From: Flavobacterium aestivum
GTDB lineage: Bacteria > Bacteroidota > Bacteroidia > Flavobacteriales > Flavobacteriaceae
DNA length: 64,000 nt
NCBI RefSeq assembly: GCF_026870175.2
Contig: NZ_CP113977.2
Span: forward strand, 2,356,001 to 2,420,000
Direction: 5' to 3'
Shown here: positions 27,210 through 36,942 of the stretch, piece after piece
Numbering within the stretch: the stretch's first letter is position 1
Layout of the letters: every line of letters begins with the position of its first letter
Notes under the pieces: model-generated
Seen by the model: the letters and a program-made list of their open reading frames with translations, nothing else
What the model was told of the DNA's origin: nothing
Database searches by the model: none
Position numbers and translations under genes: made by a program

Positions 27210-28160
27210 TTACTTTAGTAAATCAATGATTTGTTGTGCTAATTCTGTGCCAATTCTATCTTGTGCTTCTTCTGTAGCTGCACCAATATGTGGAGTCAAT
27301 GAAATTTTTGGATGCATTAATATTGCTATTTCTGGTTTTGGTTCACTTTCAAAAACATCCAATCCTGCAAATAATACTTTTTCGCTATCTAATGCTCTTA
27401 TAAGAGAAACTTCATCAATTACACCGCCTCGGGCACAGTTTACAATACCTACGCCATCTTTCATAATTGCGAATTCTTTTTCTCCAATAATGTATGTTTC
27501 TTGTGCAGGAACGTGCATAGTAATGAAATCAGCTTCCTTTAATAAAGATTCTAATGATTGGGAAACAATAGTTGTTGTTATAGATTGCCCATCAAAAAAA
27601 TCTACTTTAATATCTACCTGAGGGATAAACATATCTGCAGCGATAACTTTCATACCTAATCCTAACGCCATTTTTGCAGTAGCTTGACCAATACGACCAA
27701 TTCCCACAATACCTAAGGTTTTGCCTCTTAACTCAAGTCCATTTGCATAGGCCTTTTTCAATCCGTCAAAGTTAGTGTCTCCTTCCAGAGGCATGTTTCG
27801 GTTTGAATCATGCAAGAAACGAACTCCGGTAAATAAGTGGGCAAAAACCAATTCTGCAACAGATTCCGATGATGATGCTGGAGTATTGATTACATTGATG
27901 CCTTTGCTTTTTGCATAATCTACATCAATATTATCCATACCTACGCCACCACGACCAATTATTTTTAATCCAGGGCAAGTGTCTATAATATCCTTGCGAA
28001 CTTTTGTAGCACTACGAACGAGAACTACACTTATGTTATTTTCGTTTACAAAATTGGCTACTTGTTCTTGTGCCACTTTTGTAGTGATAACTTCAAATCC
28101 ACCTTTTTCTAAAGCTAGAATTCCACTTTTAGAAATTCCGTCGTTTGCTAATACTTTCAT
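27210..28160 (-). CDS. serA: D-3-phosphoglycerate dehydrogenase (short form)
   Basis: 316 residues. Oxidises 3-phosphoglycerate to 3-phosphohydroxypyruvate, the first step of serine synthesis, with NAD. Features: VRSATKV, GRGGVGMDNIDVDYAKSKGINVINTPASSSESVAEL, nucleotide loop GIVGIGRIGQATAKMA, catalytic Arg in NCARGGVIDE, Glu in DVFESEP and His in TPHIGAATEEAQ. It lacks the C-terminal ACT domain that gives serine feedback in E. coli SerA. It follows serC by 90 bases, forming a two-gene serine operon. Confidence 0.93.
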   Translation of the reverse strand: MKVLANDGISKSGILALEKGGFEVITTKVAQEQVANFVNENNISVVLVRSATKVRKDIIDTCPGLKIIGRGGVGMDNIDVDYAKSKGINVINTPASSSESVAELVFAHLFTGVRFLHDSNRNMPLEGDTNFDGLKKAYANGLELRGKTLGIVGIGRIGQATAKMALGLGMKVIAADMFIPQVDIKVDFFDGQSITTTIVSQSLESLLKEADFITMHVPAQETYIIGEKEFAIMKDGVGIVNCARGGVIDEVSLIRALDSEKVLFAGLDVFESEPKPEIAILMHPKISLTPHIGAATEEAQDRIGTELAQQIIDLLK

Positions 28161-28250
28161 TATTATATTTCGTTGTGAGGAATGAAGCTATTACCCCTCG
28201 TAGTTAATTTATTATTTTATTATCAGAAACTATTTCGATAGTTTTTGGAA

Positions 28251-29342
28251 TTAATTATTGAATGACGGTATCTGAACCGTTTTTTCAAGCTCCTTCATGA
28301 CATCGACTAAAACCTGTACGCTTTCTATTGGTAGAGCATTGTACATAGAAGCTCTATAACCGCCAACAGAACGGTGTCCTGACAATCCTGATATTCCGGC
28401 AGCTTTCCACATAGCATCAAAAGTTTCTGTATGTTCCGGATCATTCAATAGGAAAGTTGCATTCATTTTCGAACGGTCTTCAACAACTGCTGTTCCTTTA
28501 AACAATGGGTTTCTGTCGATTTCTGCATAAAGCAAGGCAGCTTTGGCATTGTTTATTTTTTCTATTGCAGCTATACCACCTTTATTTTTTAACCATTGTA
28601 AAGTCAATAACGACGCATATATTGGGAAAACAGGAGGAGTGTTGTACATGCTCTCTGCTTTGATATGTTTGGCGTAATCTAACATGCTTGGTATTTTACG
28701 ACCGTTTTTGCCTAGAATTTCTTCTTTGATAACCACCAAGGTTGTTCCAGCTGGTCCCAAGTTTTTTTGAGCTCCAGCATATATAAGATCAAATTTAGAA
28801 AAATCTAATTGTCTTGAAAAAATATCAGAACTCATATCACAAACAATTGGCATGTCTAATGATGGAAATTCAGTCATTTGTGTTCCAAAAATAGTATTGT
28901 TACTTGTACAGTGAAAGTAATCAGCATCTGCAGGTACGGTATACCCTTTAGGAATATGATTGTAATTTTCTTCTTTTGAAGAAGCTACTATGGTTGTGTT
29001 TCCAAACGATTGCGCTTCTTTTATAGCACCCGAAGCCCAAGTGCCTGAGTCTAAATAGGCTGCTTTTCCGTCTTCTCTTAATAAATTGTAAGGAACCATT
29101 AGAAATTCCATACTTGCACCTCCTGTTAAAAAGAGGGCTTGATAGCCTTTGCCTTCTAATCCTAAAAGTTCAAGTACAAGCGCTCTGGCTTCATTCATAA
29201 CGGCAACAAAATCTTTACTTCGGTGCGAAATTTCTAAAATTGATAAGCCTGAATTATTAAAATCTAAAATAGCCTGTGCTGATTTTTCAAATACTTCTTG
29301 TGGTAAAATACAAGGTCCTGCGCTGTAATTGTGTTTTTTCAT
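28251..29342 (-). CDS. serC: Phosphoserine aminotransferase
   Basis: 363 residues, the standard SerC length. Transfers an amino group from glutamate to 3-phosphohydroxypyruvate, using pyridoxal phosphate. MKKHNYSAGPCILPQEVFE is the typical start. LTGGASMEFLMVPYNLL and CDMSSDIFSRQLDF are substrate and cofactor regions, and the PLP lysine is in IYAGAQKNLGPAGTT. The end, SGLSGHRSVGGYRASMYNALP, contains the phosphate-binding His-Arg. It is first of the serC-serA pair. Confidence 0.96.
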   Translation of the reverse strand: MKKHNYSAGPCILPQEVFEKSAQAILDFNNSGLSILEISHRSKDFVAVMNEARALVLELLGLEGKGYQALFLTGGASMEFLMVPYNLLREDGKAAYLDSGTWASGAIKEAQSFGNTTIVASSKEENYNHIPKGYTVPADADYFHCTSNNTIFGTQMTEFPSLDMPIVCDMSSDIFSRQLDFSKFDLIYAGAQKNLGPAGTTLVVIKEEILGKNGRKIPSMLDYAKHIKAESMYNTPPVFPIYASLLTLQWLKNKGGIAAIEKINNAKAALLYAEIDRNPLFKGTAVVEDRSKMNATFLLNDPEHTETFDAMWKAAGISGLSGHRSVGGYRASMYNALPIESVQVLVDVMKELEKTVQIPSFNN

Positions 29343-29432
29343 GGTGTAGTTGGTGTCCGATTTTTTAAAAAATGCTAATTTCGGAAATAAGAGTTGAAAA
29401 AACGTTAAATTATTTGGGATAATGTATTGTTT

Positions 29433-30497
29433 TTAGTCTAATCTTATTAACAAAAACGTTATAGTGTCGATATTGTCAGCATAATCCCACAGATTTGGCA
29501 ACTGAGATTGACCAAAATCGATACTATTTTCTTCTAAACTGATACTTATTGTGCATTGTATTTGGTCTTTTTCACTTTCCAGACGCTTTTTCAAATCATT
29601 TAGATCATCATAATATTCATAAAAAATACTCGAAATCGGTGAGGCATAACTTGAGTCTTCTTTTAGGGTCAAAAATCCATTATCCAGTAATTTGAAATTA
29701 CTCATTAAGAAAACCGCTTTGTTGTAATCGTAATTATTAGCATATTTTTCATAATGAATGACATCTTGGTATTTAAAAATGGCTTCAAAAAAAGGAGCAA
29801 AGGAGTAGTCTTTTGGTACAAAAAGTTTAGATACATTTCTACAGCCTAAACCAAAATACCTAAAAATATCTTCGCCTAAAGCGGTTAATTGCTCTTGGGT
29901 TTCAGATCCGTTTAAAACAGCAACGGAGTTTCTGTTTTTTCTTATGATAGAAGGTTTGTCTTTGAAATAGTATTCAAAATATCGAGCGGTATTGTTACTA
30001 CCCGTTGCAATTACGGCATCAAAATTTTCTAATTTCCCTTCTACAAATTCGATTTTGTCAGCAAATTGTGGCTCAAATGCTATAAGGTAATTGGCTATAA
30101 AAGGCAAAAGATGCTGGTCGTTTGATGAGGTTTTTACCAAAACTGTATGTCCGGTTATTAATACCGATAAAAAATCGTGAAAACCAACCAGAGGAATATT
30201 ACCGGCAAGGATCAATGCAACCTTTTTAGGTTTTACTTCGCTAAAATCATATTTAGAAAGCCATTGGTCCAGGTTTTCTTTCGTCAGGGCTTTGGCCCAG
30301 GATTGAACTGAAAAAAAGACTTGTTCTGGTGTAAACCAGCCATTATAAGATTGTGAAAGTTGAATTAAGTCGGTAAATTTTTCAAAAAACAAATCATTAC
30401 CAAATACAGCATCTTTCTTTGTACAATTCCCTTCGTTAAATTGGCTTAAGAATTTTCCTAATTCAATAAATGCATTTTTTTTTGTTTCTAATGTCAT
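29433..30497 (-). CDS. Acyl-CoA reductase, LuxC-like
   Basis: 354 residues. The family reduces acyl-CoA to aldehyde with NADPH through an acyl-cysteine. Visible are LILAGNIPLVGFHDFLSVLITGHTVLVKTSSND (nucleotide/active site strands), ATGSNNTARYFEYYF, IIRKNRNSVAVLNG and the likely nucleophile Cys in FGLGCRNVSKLFVP. No LuxD/E or lux genes occur, so it is not a luminescence gene; a Bacteroidetes lipid or aldehyde role is likely. It is divergent from a ferredoxin and 90 bases upstream of serC in the same direction. A full consensus promoter precedes it. Confidence 0.88.
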   Translation of the reverse strand: MTLETKKNAFIELGKFLSQFNEGNCTKKDAVFGNDLFFEKFTDLIQLSQSYNGWFTPEQVFFSVQSWAKALTKENLDQWLSKYDFSEVKPKKVALILAGNIPLVGFHDFLSVLITGHTVLVKTSSNDQHLLPFIANYLIAFEPQFADKIEFVEGKLENFDAVIATGSNNTARYFEYYFKDKPSIIRKNRNSVAVLNGSETQEQLTALGEDIFRYFGLGCRNVSKLFVPKDYSFAPFFEAIFKYQDVIHYEKYANNYDYNKAVFLMSNFKLLDNGFLTLKEDSSYASPISSIFYEYYDDLNDLKKRLESEKDQIQCTISISLEENSIDFGQSQLPNLWDYADNIDTITFLLIRLD

Positions 30498-30535
30498 AAT
30501 GTTTGTTTATGAAATGTTTTGATTGTAATTTTGCA

Positions 30536-30567
30536 CAAAAATAAGCTTTTTATAAGCTCTAGGCAAA
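30536..30567 (-). promoter_or_regulatory. Promoter of the acyl-CoA reductase gene
   Basis: On the minus strand TTTG (30567-30564) and TATTTTTG (30543-30536) are 20 bases apart, a full Flavobacterium promoter. The ATG at 30497 is about 32 bases past the expected start point. Confidence 0.7.
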
Positions 30568-30646
30568 AGTTGTGTTCAGTAATCGTATTCAGTTATAGAA
30601 TTTTAAACTTTTGTATTTTTAAACTTAAAACTAAAAAAAACTAAGA

Positions 30647-30997
30647 ATGGCAATTATAATAACCGACGAATGTATCAATTGTGGGGCTTGTGAACCAGAG
30701 TGCCCAAATACAGCTATTTATGAAGGAGCTGACGATTGGAGATATAAAGATGGAACAAAACTAACAGGAAAAGTAATTTTACCTGATGGTACGGAAGTTG
30801 ATGCTGAAGATGCACAAACACCTATTTCTGACGAAATATATTACATTGTTCCAGGAAAATGTACTGAGTGTAAAGGATTTCACGATGAGCCACAATGTGC
30901 TGCTGTGTGTCCTGTAGATTGTTGTATACCAGATGATAATCATGTTGAGTCTGAAGAAACACTATTAAATAGACAAGCTTTTTTACATGGCGAATAG
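30647..30997 (+). CDS. Ferredoxin with 4Fe-4S cysteines
   Basis: 116 residues. The first cluster motif is [12 protein letters not shown] (residues 8-19). The second set is [22 protein letters not shown], in which an eight-residue insertion separates the second and third Cys as in Allochromatium-type 2[4Fe-4S] ferredoxins. Between them is a 45-residue insertion (about 20-65). Cytoplasmic electron carrier; the partner is unknown. It is divergent from the LuxC-like reductase and shares its 149-base intergenic region, which suggests but does not prove a functional link. Confidence 0.93.
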   Translation: MAIIITDECINCGACEPECPNTAIYEGADDWRYKDGTKLTGKVILPDGTEVDAEDAQTPISDEIYYIVPGKCTECKGFHDEPQCAAVCPVDCCIPDDNHVESEETLLNRQAFLHGE

Positions 30998-31018
30998 TTA
31001 GTAAAAACAAATATATGA

Positions 31019-31052
31019 GAAAAATCCTGAGCCTAAGCTCAGGATTTTTTTT
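31019..31052 (+). terminator. Terminator of the ferredoxin gene
   Basis: AAAATCCTGAGC (31021-31032) pairs with GCTCAGGATTTT (31037-31048) around a CTAA loop, followed by more T. 23 bases past the stop. Confidence 0.9.
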
Positions 31053-31275
31053 ATATTCTCATGAAAAGATGGTATTTGATTGTTTTTTTATATTTTTAAA
31101 CAATTATTTTAGGATTTTATTGTTTATATTTAAATAAGTATGAAATAGGCTTGACCGAAATGGGTCATAATTAAAAGTCATAGAATATAAAAAATGGTCT
31201 TGAGATAAGCATTATTAAAAACTCAAGTAGGTATTAATTCTATATTCTAAAATAAAAAACAAATAGTGTCTTTTT

Positions 31276-32445
31276 ATGAAAAAAAATCTTGTTTTACTTC
31301 TGTTTTTTTTATGTTTTGCTGTTTTTTCGCAAACTAATGAAAGGACATTGATTGTCATGGATGTTGATTCTAATTTGCCAATAGAAGATGCAGTTGTATT
31401 GGTTTTGAAAACAAAACAAGTTTTAATGTCTAATAAAGACGGGACAGTTGTTTTTGAGTTAAAAGGAGGTTCGAATTTAAAAGTATCGCATTCATCCTAT
31501 TTGCCAGTTGTTGTAAAGTGGTCTTCGCTAAATCAACCAGAAAATATAATCTATTTAAAAAGTAAATTAGTTAGCCTTGATGATATTGTTGTAACCAAAC
31601 AACATCCTCAGGAAATAGTCAAAGATTTAGTTGACAATTCTATCAAGAGATTGAATGTGCCTTCTAGATTGAAAGTCTACTCGAGAGAGTTTTTTAAATT
31701 GAATGGGGATTATGTCTACTTTAATGATGGACTCATAAACTTTCAGTTATACAGAGATAAAGACCAAAAAAAAGTAAAATCGACTTTGTTGGTAGAGCAG
31801 AATAGATCTTTTGGTTTGATAGAAGATGATATCAGCTCTGATCTTTTGGGGTATAATCTAAATATAATGATGGAGAAGTACTATGTTTTTACAGTATTGA
31901 GACCATTATTAGATGTAAAATCTAAAAAGAAATATACTTTCGTTGTTAAGGTGTCACCCTTGAATGAAGCCTATAATGAAATAATAGCAACTCCTATAGA
32001 AAGTCCAGATGAGTTATTGGATGATTTTAAAATTGTCTATGATGTTAAAAGGAAATTGATAATTGATATCACTGCCGAAGTTTCTGCTTCTTCATTGGCC
32101 GCATTTAAAGAAGAAACTGGGAAAGGATCAAAAAGAATGATACGATCAGTGTTCAAAAATAATTACAGGGTTGATTTAAATAACTATTATTTAGTCAGTT
32201 CAAAAGAAGAGATTAATTATGAAGTTGATTTAGGGAATGAAATAAAAAACATTGAAGTGCTAAATAACCTAGTGACAACCAACTTTAGTAATCAGAGTTA
32301 TACGTATAAGGAGAGTGATGTTTTTAAAGATAAAACTCTTTTTAATATAAAAAATTCGATACTGACTGATTATTGGAATTTTTCAGGATTAACTCCAACT
32401 GCTAAAGAACAGGAAATAATAAATAAAATAAAAGATAGGCTGTAA
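31276..32445 (+). CDS. Secreted protein with carboxypeptidase-like regulatory domain
   Basis: 389 residues. Signal peptide about 1-18 (LLLFFLCFAVFSQ). Residues 22-100 form a CarboxypepD_reg-like beta-sandwich (ERTLIVMDVDSNLPIEDAVVLVLKTKQVLMSNKDGTVVFEL ... LVSLDDIVVTK), the module usually in front of TonB-dependent receptors. Residues 110-389 have no barrel plug; the segment VKDLVDNSIKRLNVPSRLKVYSREFFKLNGDYVYFNDGLINFQL is typical of Flavobacterium proteins of this kind with unknown role. Probably periplasmic or surface exposed. Convergent with a TonB-dependent receptor. Confidence 0.75.
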   Translation: MKKNLVLLLFFLCFAVFSQTNERTLIVMDVDSNLPIEDAVVLVLKTKQVLMSNKDGTVVFELKGGSNLKVSHSSYLPVVVKWSSLNQPENIIYLKSKLVSLDDIVVTKQHPQEIVKDLVDNSIKRLNVPSRLKVYSREFFKLNGDYVYFNDGLINFQLYRDKDQKKVKSTLLVEQNRSFGLIEDDISSDLLGYNLNIMMEKYYVFTVLRPLLDVKSKKKYTFVVKVSPLNEAYNEIIATPIESPDELLDDFKIVYDVKRKLIIDITAEVSASSLAAFKEETGKGSKRMIRSVFKNNYRVDLNNYYLVSSKEEINYEVDLGNEIKNIEVLNNLVTTNFSNQSYTYKESDVFKDKTLFNIKNSILTDYWNFSGLTPTAKEQEIINKIKDRL

Positions 32446-32518
32446 ATTTTAGCACAAATTCTTCAGAATATAGGCTGTTTTGTGAATTCAATGATTTGTT
32501 TTAGATGAATTAATAGCA

Positions 32519-32555
32519 ACAAAAAAAGGATTGTCATGCGACAATCCTTTTTTGA
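32519..32555. terminator. Bidirectional terminator
   Basis: AAAAAAGGATTGTC (32522-32535) pairs with GACAATCCTTTTTT (32540-32553). Located between two convergent genes and usable by both. Confidence 0.85.
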
Positions 32556-32571
32556 TATACAGATATGTTTT

Positions 32572-35208
32572 TTAGAAAGTAAATCCTAATCTTGCGTAGT
32601 AGTAGGCTCCGTTGAAACCCATTTGTACAGCATCCCAATATCCTCCGGCTTCTGTGTTTCCAGTTTCGTCTTGTTTGTCTGGATAAACATTGAATAAGTT
32701 ATTGCTACCAACAGTTAGTTTTAATTCCTTTGTGATTTGGTATCCAACAGTTAAATCGGTTATAGTTTTTGGGCTATAAACATCTTCTGATCCAGAATAA
32801 TCAATTAAAACCACTTCACTGAAATGGGTAAAGGCTAATCCTGCATCGAATTTCTTTCTAGAATAATTAAGGTTTAAACCAAATTTACTATCTGGAGCCG
32901 ATGCTAATAAGAAGGCTTGTTCACGTTTACCAAAGAAAGTTTCTGCGTCTAGATTGCCATTATTTACCTTAGTAATTTCCATGTGGTTTATGTTTCCAAC
33001 AAGTGTAGCACTAAGATTTGAGTCGCCAAATCTTTTCTTCCAAGCAAGAACAACATCTAAACCAAGAGTCTTTGTGTCTGCAGCATTAGCAAAAAATTGT
33101 GTTTGATCTACGCCTAATCCTAAACCAGATGCGTCAAAATAGCTTGTCAATACAATTCTGTCTTTAATTTTAATATAGTAACCATCTACTGTAGCTGTGA
33201 AATCACCAAAAGAAGCTGTTGCACCAAGAGAGCCGTTTAAGGCTGTTTCTTCTTTTAGTTTTTGAATTCCAAAAGATTTAGTAATTGGGCTGTTGTTAGG
33301 AGAAAGCAAAATTTCTGTTGCGCCATTTGAATCTATATTGGTAAAATGCAAACCATAGTAGGCTTGAGCCAATGAAGGAGCACGGAACCCAGTACTGATA
33401 GATCCTCTTAGGTTGATTTTATCTGTAATTTTAAGCCTTGAAGCTAATTTTCCGTTGATAGTGCTACCAAAGTCACTATAGTTCTCATAACGCACAGCAC
33501 CGCTTAACATGAAACTATTTGTAATGTCCAATTCGGAGTCAGCATATAAGGAAAGGTTGCTACGGTTTTTATCAACTGCATTGTAAGGGCTATATCCTGG
33601 GAAACCTTGAGAACTTCCAGGTCTTGGTTCGCCAGAAACAGGATCAATTGGAGGTGATTGAGTTGCAGGATTAGTGATAACTTGTTTGTCAGTGTCATAA
33701 GTTGAGTATGAGGCTTCCTGACCTGCAAAAATGATAAAGTTCTCGGTTCTGTATTCAGCTCCAAAAGCTAAGTTCATTCCTTTTAGAATGCTATCATAAT
33801 TTTTTGAGAAATCAAAATTGGTAGTGTTTTGAGCTAAACTATGTCCACCTGCATCAAATTCTAAAGGTGAAGCTTCTAATAATGAAGGGTTCATAGTTCC
33901 TTTGATAGTGTAGTGAAACTTGTTTATTCCGTATGTATTACTAATGTCAACTTTCCAGCCGTTATTAGTTACGGTTCTAACTCCAGCAGTAACAGAATTA
34001 TCCAGAATGATAGAGGTAATTCTTGGAGTATATCCTCCAGGATAAACCGATTCTACCACATTGGCAGCACCACTATTTCTTGTAAAAGCATAAGCGTCTG
34101 TGTCTCTGTAATTTCTTCCTGCAAAAGCATAAAAATCAGTTTTGTCAGAAACAGGAAGAGAGAAATTGGCAGAAAAATTATAGCTATCCATTGATGCCTC
34201 TCCAAATCCTTTTCGGAAATCATATCCAGGGCGCAGTACTTTGTCTTTGCTGAAATATTCTGTTGTGAAATTAGCAAAACCACCATTCTTGCCAATTGCA
34301 ACTCCGTAGTTAGCTCCAAGTTTTACAGCATTACCATCAAAGGTTTTGTTTTTGCCATACGTATTACCATTTCCATTCTCGTCTAATCTGAAATCTTTGG
34401 TATTGGGAGTTCCCGGTAAAAAATCACCTTTTGCATTGGTGTTGAATGCACCATAAGTGATAGAACCATTTAGTTGTTCAACATTATCATTTAGAACAAT
34501 ATTGATTACACCGGCAATAGCATCAGAACCGTATTGTGCGGCGGCGCCATCTCTCAAAATTTCAATTCTTTTGATAGCTGAGGCAGGAATGGCATTCAAG
34601 TCTGTTCCAGTATTTCCTCTACCACGCGTCCCGTAAAGGGTAACAAGTGAGGATTGATGTCTTCTTTTTCCGTTGATTAAAACTAAAGTTTGGTCAGGTC
34701 CCATTCCTCTTAAAGACGCTGGGTCAACGTGATCGGCTCCATCAGAACCTGATTGTTTGTTAGCATTAAAAGAGGGTGCAACATATTGCAATAATTGATT
34801 AACTTCAATTTTTCCGCTTTGAGTAGTAACATCTTTCATGCTGATGACATCAATAGGCACTGCAGAATTGACTACAGTTCTTTTGGCGTTTCTAGATCCT
34901 ACAACTACAACCTCCTGAAGATTTTGCCCTCCTTCTTGTGATAAAGTAACTTCTATTACAGATTGATTGGCTGCTTTTTCGACACTATTGTAACCAACAT
35001 AGCTAAAAACAAGTGTTGCTCCTTCTTTTACGGTAATTTTATAAGTTCCGTCTAATTCTGTAGCGACTCCATTAGAGGTTCCTTTTTCGGTAACATTAAC
35101 ACCAGGGAGAGTTCCGCCGGTATGGTCTTTTACGACACCGGTGATTTCTTTTTGAGCAAAAAGAAACGTGGCGTTTAATAAAAATAAGAATAAAGTTAAT
35201 TTTTTCAT
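32572..35208 (-). CDS. TonB-dependent outer-membrane receptor
   Basis: About 878 residues from the ATG at 35208 (MKKLTLFLFLLNATFLFAQ). The open frame reaches 35256, but the extra residues precede a perfect signal peptide. Order: CarboxypepD_reg domain at 20-100 (KEITGVVKDHTGGTLPGVNV), plug domain (VVVGSRNAKRTVVNSAVPIDVISM ... SLRGMGPDQTLVLINGKRRHQSS ... ILRDGAAAQYGSDAIAGVINIVL), then a barrel ending YYARLGFTF with terminal Phe. It imports an unknown ligand with energy from TonB. No SusD-like partner is adjacent, so it is probably not a polysaccharide-utilisation SusC. Stands alone. Confidence 0.95.
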   Translation of the reverse strand: MKKLTLFLFLLNATFLFAQKEITGVVKDHTGGTLPGVNVTEKGTSNGVATELDGTYKITVKEGATLVFSYVGYNSVEKAANQSVIEVTLSQEGGQNLQEVVVVGSRNAKRTVVNSAVPIDVISMKDVTTQSGKIEVNQLLQYVAPSFNANKQSGSDGADHVDPASLRGMGPDQTLVLINGKRRHQSSLVTLYGTRGRGNTGTDLNAIPASAIKRIEILRDGAAAQYGSDAIAGVINIVLNDNVEQLNGSITYGAFNTNAKGDFLPGTPNTKDFRLDENGNGNTYGKNKTFDGNAVKLGANYGVAIGKNGGFANFTTEYFSKDKVLRPGYDFRKGFGEASMDSYNFSANFSLPVSDKTDFYAFAGRNYRDTDAYAFTRNSGAANVVESVYPGGYTPRITSIILDNSVTAGVRTVTNNGWKVDISNTYGINKFHYTIKGTMNPSLLEASPLEFDAGGHSLAQNTTNFDFSKNYDSILKGMNLAFGAEYRTENFIIFAGQEASYSTYDTDKQVITNPATQSPPIDPVSGEPRPGSSQGFPGYSPYNAVDKNRSNLSLYADSELDITNSFMLSGAVRYENYSDFGSTINGKLASRLKITDKINLRGSISTGFRAPSLAQAYYGLHFTNIDSNGATEILLSPNNSPITKSFGIQKLKEETALNGSLGATASFGDFTATVDGYYIKIKDRIVLTSYFDASGLGLGVDQTQFFANAADTKTLGLDVVLAWKKRFGDSNLSATLVGNINHMEITKVNNGNLDAETFFGKREQAFLLASAPDSKFGLNLNYSRKKFDAGLAFTHFSEVVLIDYSGSEDVYSPKTITDLTVGYQITKELKLTVGSNNLFNVYPDKQDETGNTEAGGYWDAVQMGFNGAYYYARLGFTF

Positions 35209-35451
35209 GGTTTTGTGATGGTTGGTTATTTGTTTAGTATTGGCTAAAAGTAACACAATTTTAACAAAAAAAAAGAACAGTGTTAAAAAATATCTAAAAT
35301 TTTGTGATAAATATTTTTTCTTGGATTATGTCCTTTTTTAATGACTTCACACTATTTTTATTCAATTTAGGATAATAATTGTTGTCGGGAAATTAGATGA
35401 TTGAAAAGAGATTATTATTTAAATTTTGCGACTAAAAAGGGAGACTCAAAG

Positions 35452-35484
35452 TTTGTGGGGTTATGGCATTATATCTTATATTTG
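35452..35484 (+). promoter_or_regulatory. Promoter of ychF
   Basis: TTTG (35452-35455) and TATATTTG (35477-35484) are 21 bases apart, a textbook Flavobacterium promoter, 68 bases before the ATG at 35553. The remainder of the 344-base gap 35209-35552 is AT-rich and holds the TonB receptor leader on the minus strand. Confidence 0.75.
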
Positions 35485-35552
35485 CAAACTTTAAAAAAAG
35501 GAATTACTAAAAAACAGATAACTGGGAATTGTTATTTGTAAACTAACATATT

Positions 35553-36647
35553 ATGAAAGCAGGAATTGTAGGATTACCAAATGTTGGAAAATCAACATTA
35601 TTCAATTGTTTATCGAATGCGAAAGCGCAAAGTGCAAACTTTCCTTTTTGTACCATTGAACCTAATATTGGGGTTGTAAATGTACCGGATCCAAGAATTG
35701 AAAAATTAGAGGAGCTTGTAAAACCAGAGCGTGTACAAATGGCAACAGTAGATATTGTTGACATTGCAGGATTGGTAAAAGGAGCGAGTAAAGGTGAAGG
35801 ATTAGGGAATCAATTTTTGGGTAACATCAGAGAGTGTAATGCTATTATTCACGTATTGCGTTGTTTTGACAATGATAATATTGTACACGTAGATGGGAAT
35901 GTAAATCCTATCCGTGATAAAGAAACGATTGATATTGAGTTGCAATTGAAAGACCTTGAAACTATAGAGAAACGTTTAGAAAAGGTAAATCGTGCAGCCA
36001 AAACCGGAAATAAAGAAGCGCAAACAGAAAAAGCACTTTTAGATAGAATTAAAGACACCCTTTTACAGGCAAAATCAGCTAGAACTGTTGCGGCACAAAG
36101 TAATGAGGAGGAAGTATTATTAGAAAGCTTTCAATTGATTACTGCAAAGCCAGTTTTATATGTTTGTAATGTAGATGAGAATTCTGCTGTAAACGGAAAT
36201 AAATACGTAGATCAGGTTCGTGAGTTGGTAAAAGATGAAGATGCAGAAGTAATTATTCTTTCTGTAGGGGCCGAAGCAGATATTACTGAATTGGAAAGCT
36301 ATGAAGAGCGTCAGGTTTTTCTTGAAGATATGGGTTTGAAAGAGCCGGGATCATCTGTCTTGATTCGTGCAGCTTATAAATTATTGAAGCAACAAACTTA
36401 TTTCACAGCAGGTGTTAAAGAAGTACGTGCTTGGACTATCAACATTGGAGCAACTGCACCACAAGCAGCTGGAGTAATTCATACAGATTTCGAAAAAGGA
36501 TTTATCCGCGCAGAAGTAATTTCATATGAAGATTTCGTTCAATACGGATCAGAAGCTAAATGTAAAGAAGCCGGAAAATTTAAAGTAGAAGGAAAAGAAT
36601 ATGTAGTAAAAGATGGAGACGTAATGCACTTTAGATTTAATGTGTAA
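35553..36647 (+). CDS. ychF: Redox-regulated ATPase YchF
   Basis: 364 residues, normal size. An Obg-related P-loop protein that prefers ATP and binds ribosomes. G1 is GLPNVGKSTLFN at 7-18, followed by NFPFCTIEPN, DIAGLVKGASKGEGLGNQFL (G3 and glycine-rich loop), the weak G4 CNVDEN that fits ATP preference, and a coiled-coil region (DLETIEKRLEKVNRAAK). The C-terminal TGS domain starts near residue 280 (RAWTINIGATAPQAAGVIHTDFEKGFIRAEV) and ends DGDVMHFRFNV. Monocistronic with strong promoter and terminator. Confidence 0.97.
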   Translation: MKAGIVGLPNVGKSTLFNCLSNAKAQSANFPFCTIEPNIGVVNVPDPRIEKLEELVKPERVQMATVDIVDIAGLVKGASKGEGLGNQFLGNIRECNAIIHVLRCFDNDNIVHVDGNVNPIRDKETIDIELQLKDLETIEKRLEKVNRAAKTGNKEAQTEKALLDRIKDTLLQAKSARTVAAQSNEEEVLLESFQLITAKPVLYVCNVDENSAVNGNKYVDQVRELVKDEDAEVIILSVGAEADITELESYEERQVFLEDMGLKEPGSSVLIRAAYKLLKQQTYFTAGVKEVRAWTINIGATAPQAAGVIHTDFEKGFIRAEVISYEDFVQYGSEAKCKEAGKFKVEGKEYVVKDGDVMHFRFNV

Positions 36648-36671
36648 ATAAAGTAACTCATCAAAATTGAT

Positions 36672-36707
36672 AGAAACCTGCAAAAGCTATTTTGCAGGTT
36701 TTTTTTG
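36672..36707 (+). terminator. Terminator of ychF
   Basis: AAACCTGCAAAA (36674-36685) pairs with TTTTGCAGGTTT (36690-36701), loop GCTA, followed by TTTTT. 27 bases past the stop. Confidence 0.9.
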
Positions 36708-36867
36708 TTTTCACACCAAAAATCTGAAATAAAAAAGGAGTGTGGCAGGAGCCATTGTGACTAATAAAAAGAAAGGGTTGCTTTCTTGATAAAAAACCTA
36801 GATGATGTTGCTGGTATTGAATAATTGGCTCATTATTATGTGTTTATGAAAGTTTGAAAATGCGAAA

Positions 36868-36903
36868 TTGTAGGTTTTTTTTGTTTTTATAAAATTATTT
36901 TTG
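36868..36903 (+). promoter_or_regulatory. Promoter of the FIST-kinase operon
   Basis: TATTTTTG at 36896-36903 matches TAnnTTTG. A TTG at 36868-36870 is 25 bases away, a little longer than usual. The -7 element covers the alternative TTG start at 36901, which supports the ATG at 36943. Confidence 0.5.
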
Positions 36904-36942
36904 TTTCTTTATGAGTCTCAATCTTATAAAAACCTATTTATT

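Noticed and set aside
29433..30497. Bioluminescence gene luxC
   Set aside because: No luxA, B, D or E nearby; the acyl-CoA reductase family is broader than luminescence.
33504..34319. Open frames inside the TonB-dependent receptor gene
   Set aside because: Same-strand and antisense shadows of a long gene with signal peptide, plug and barrel.
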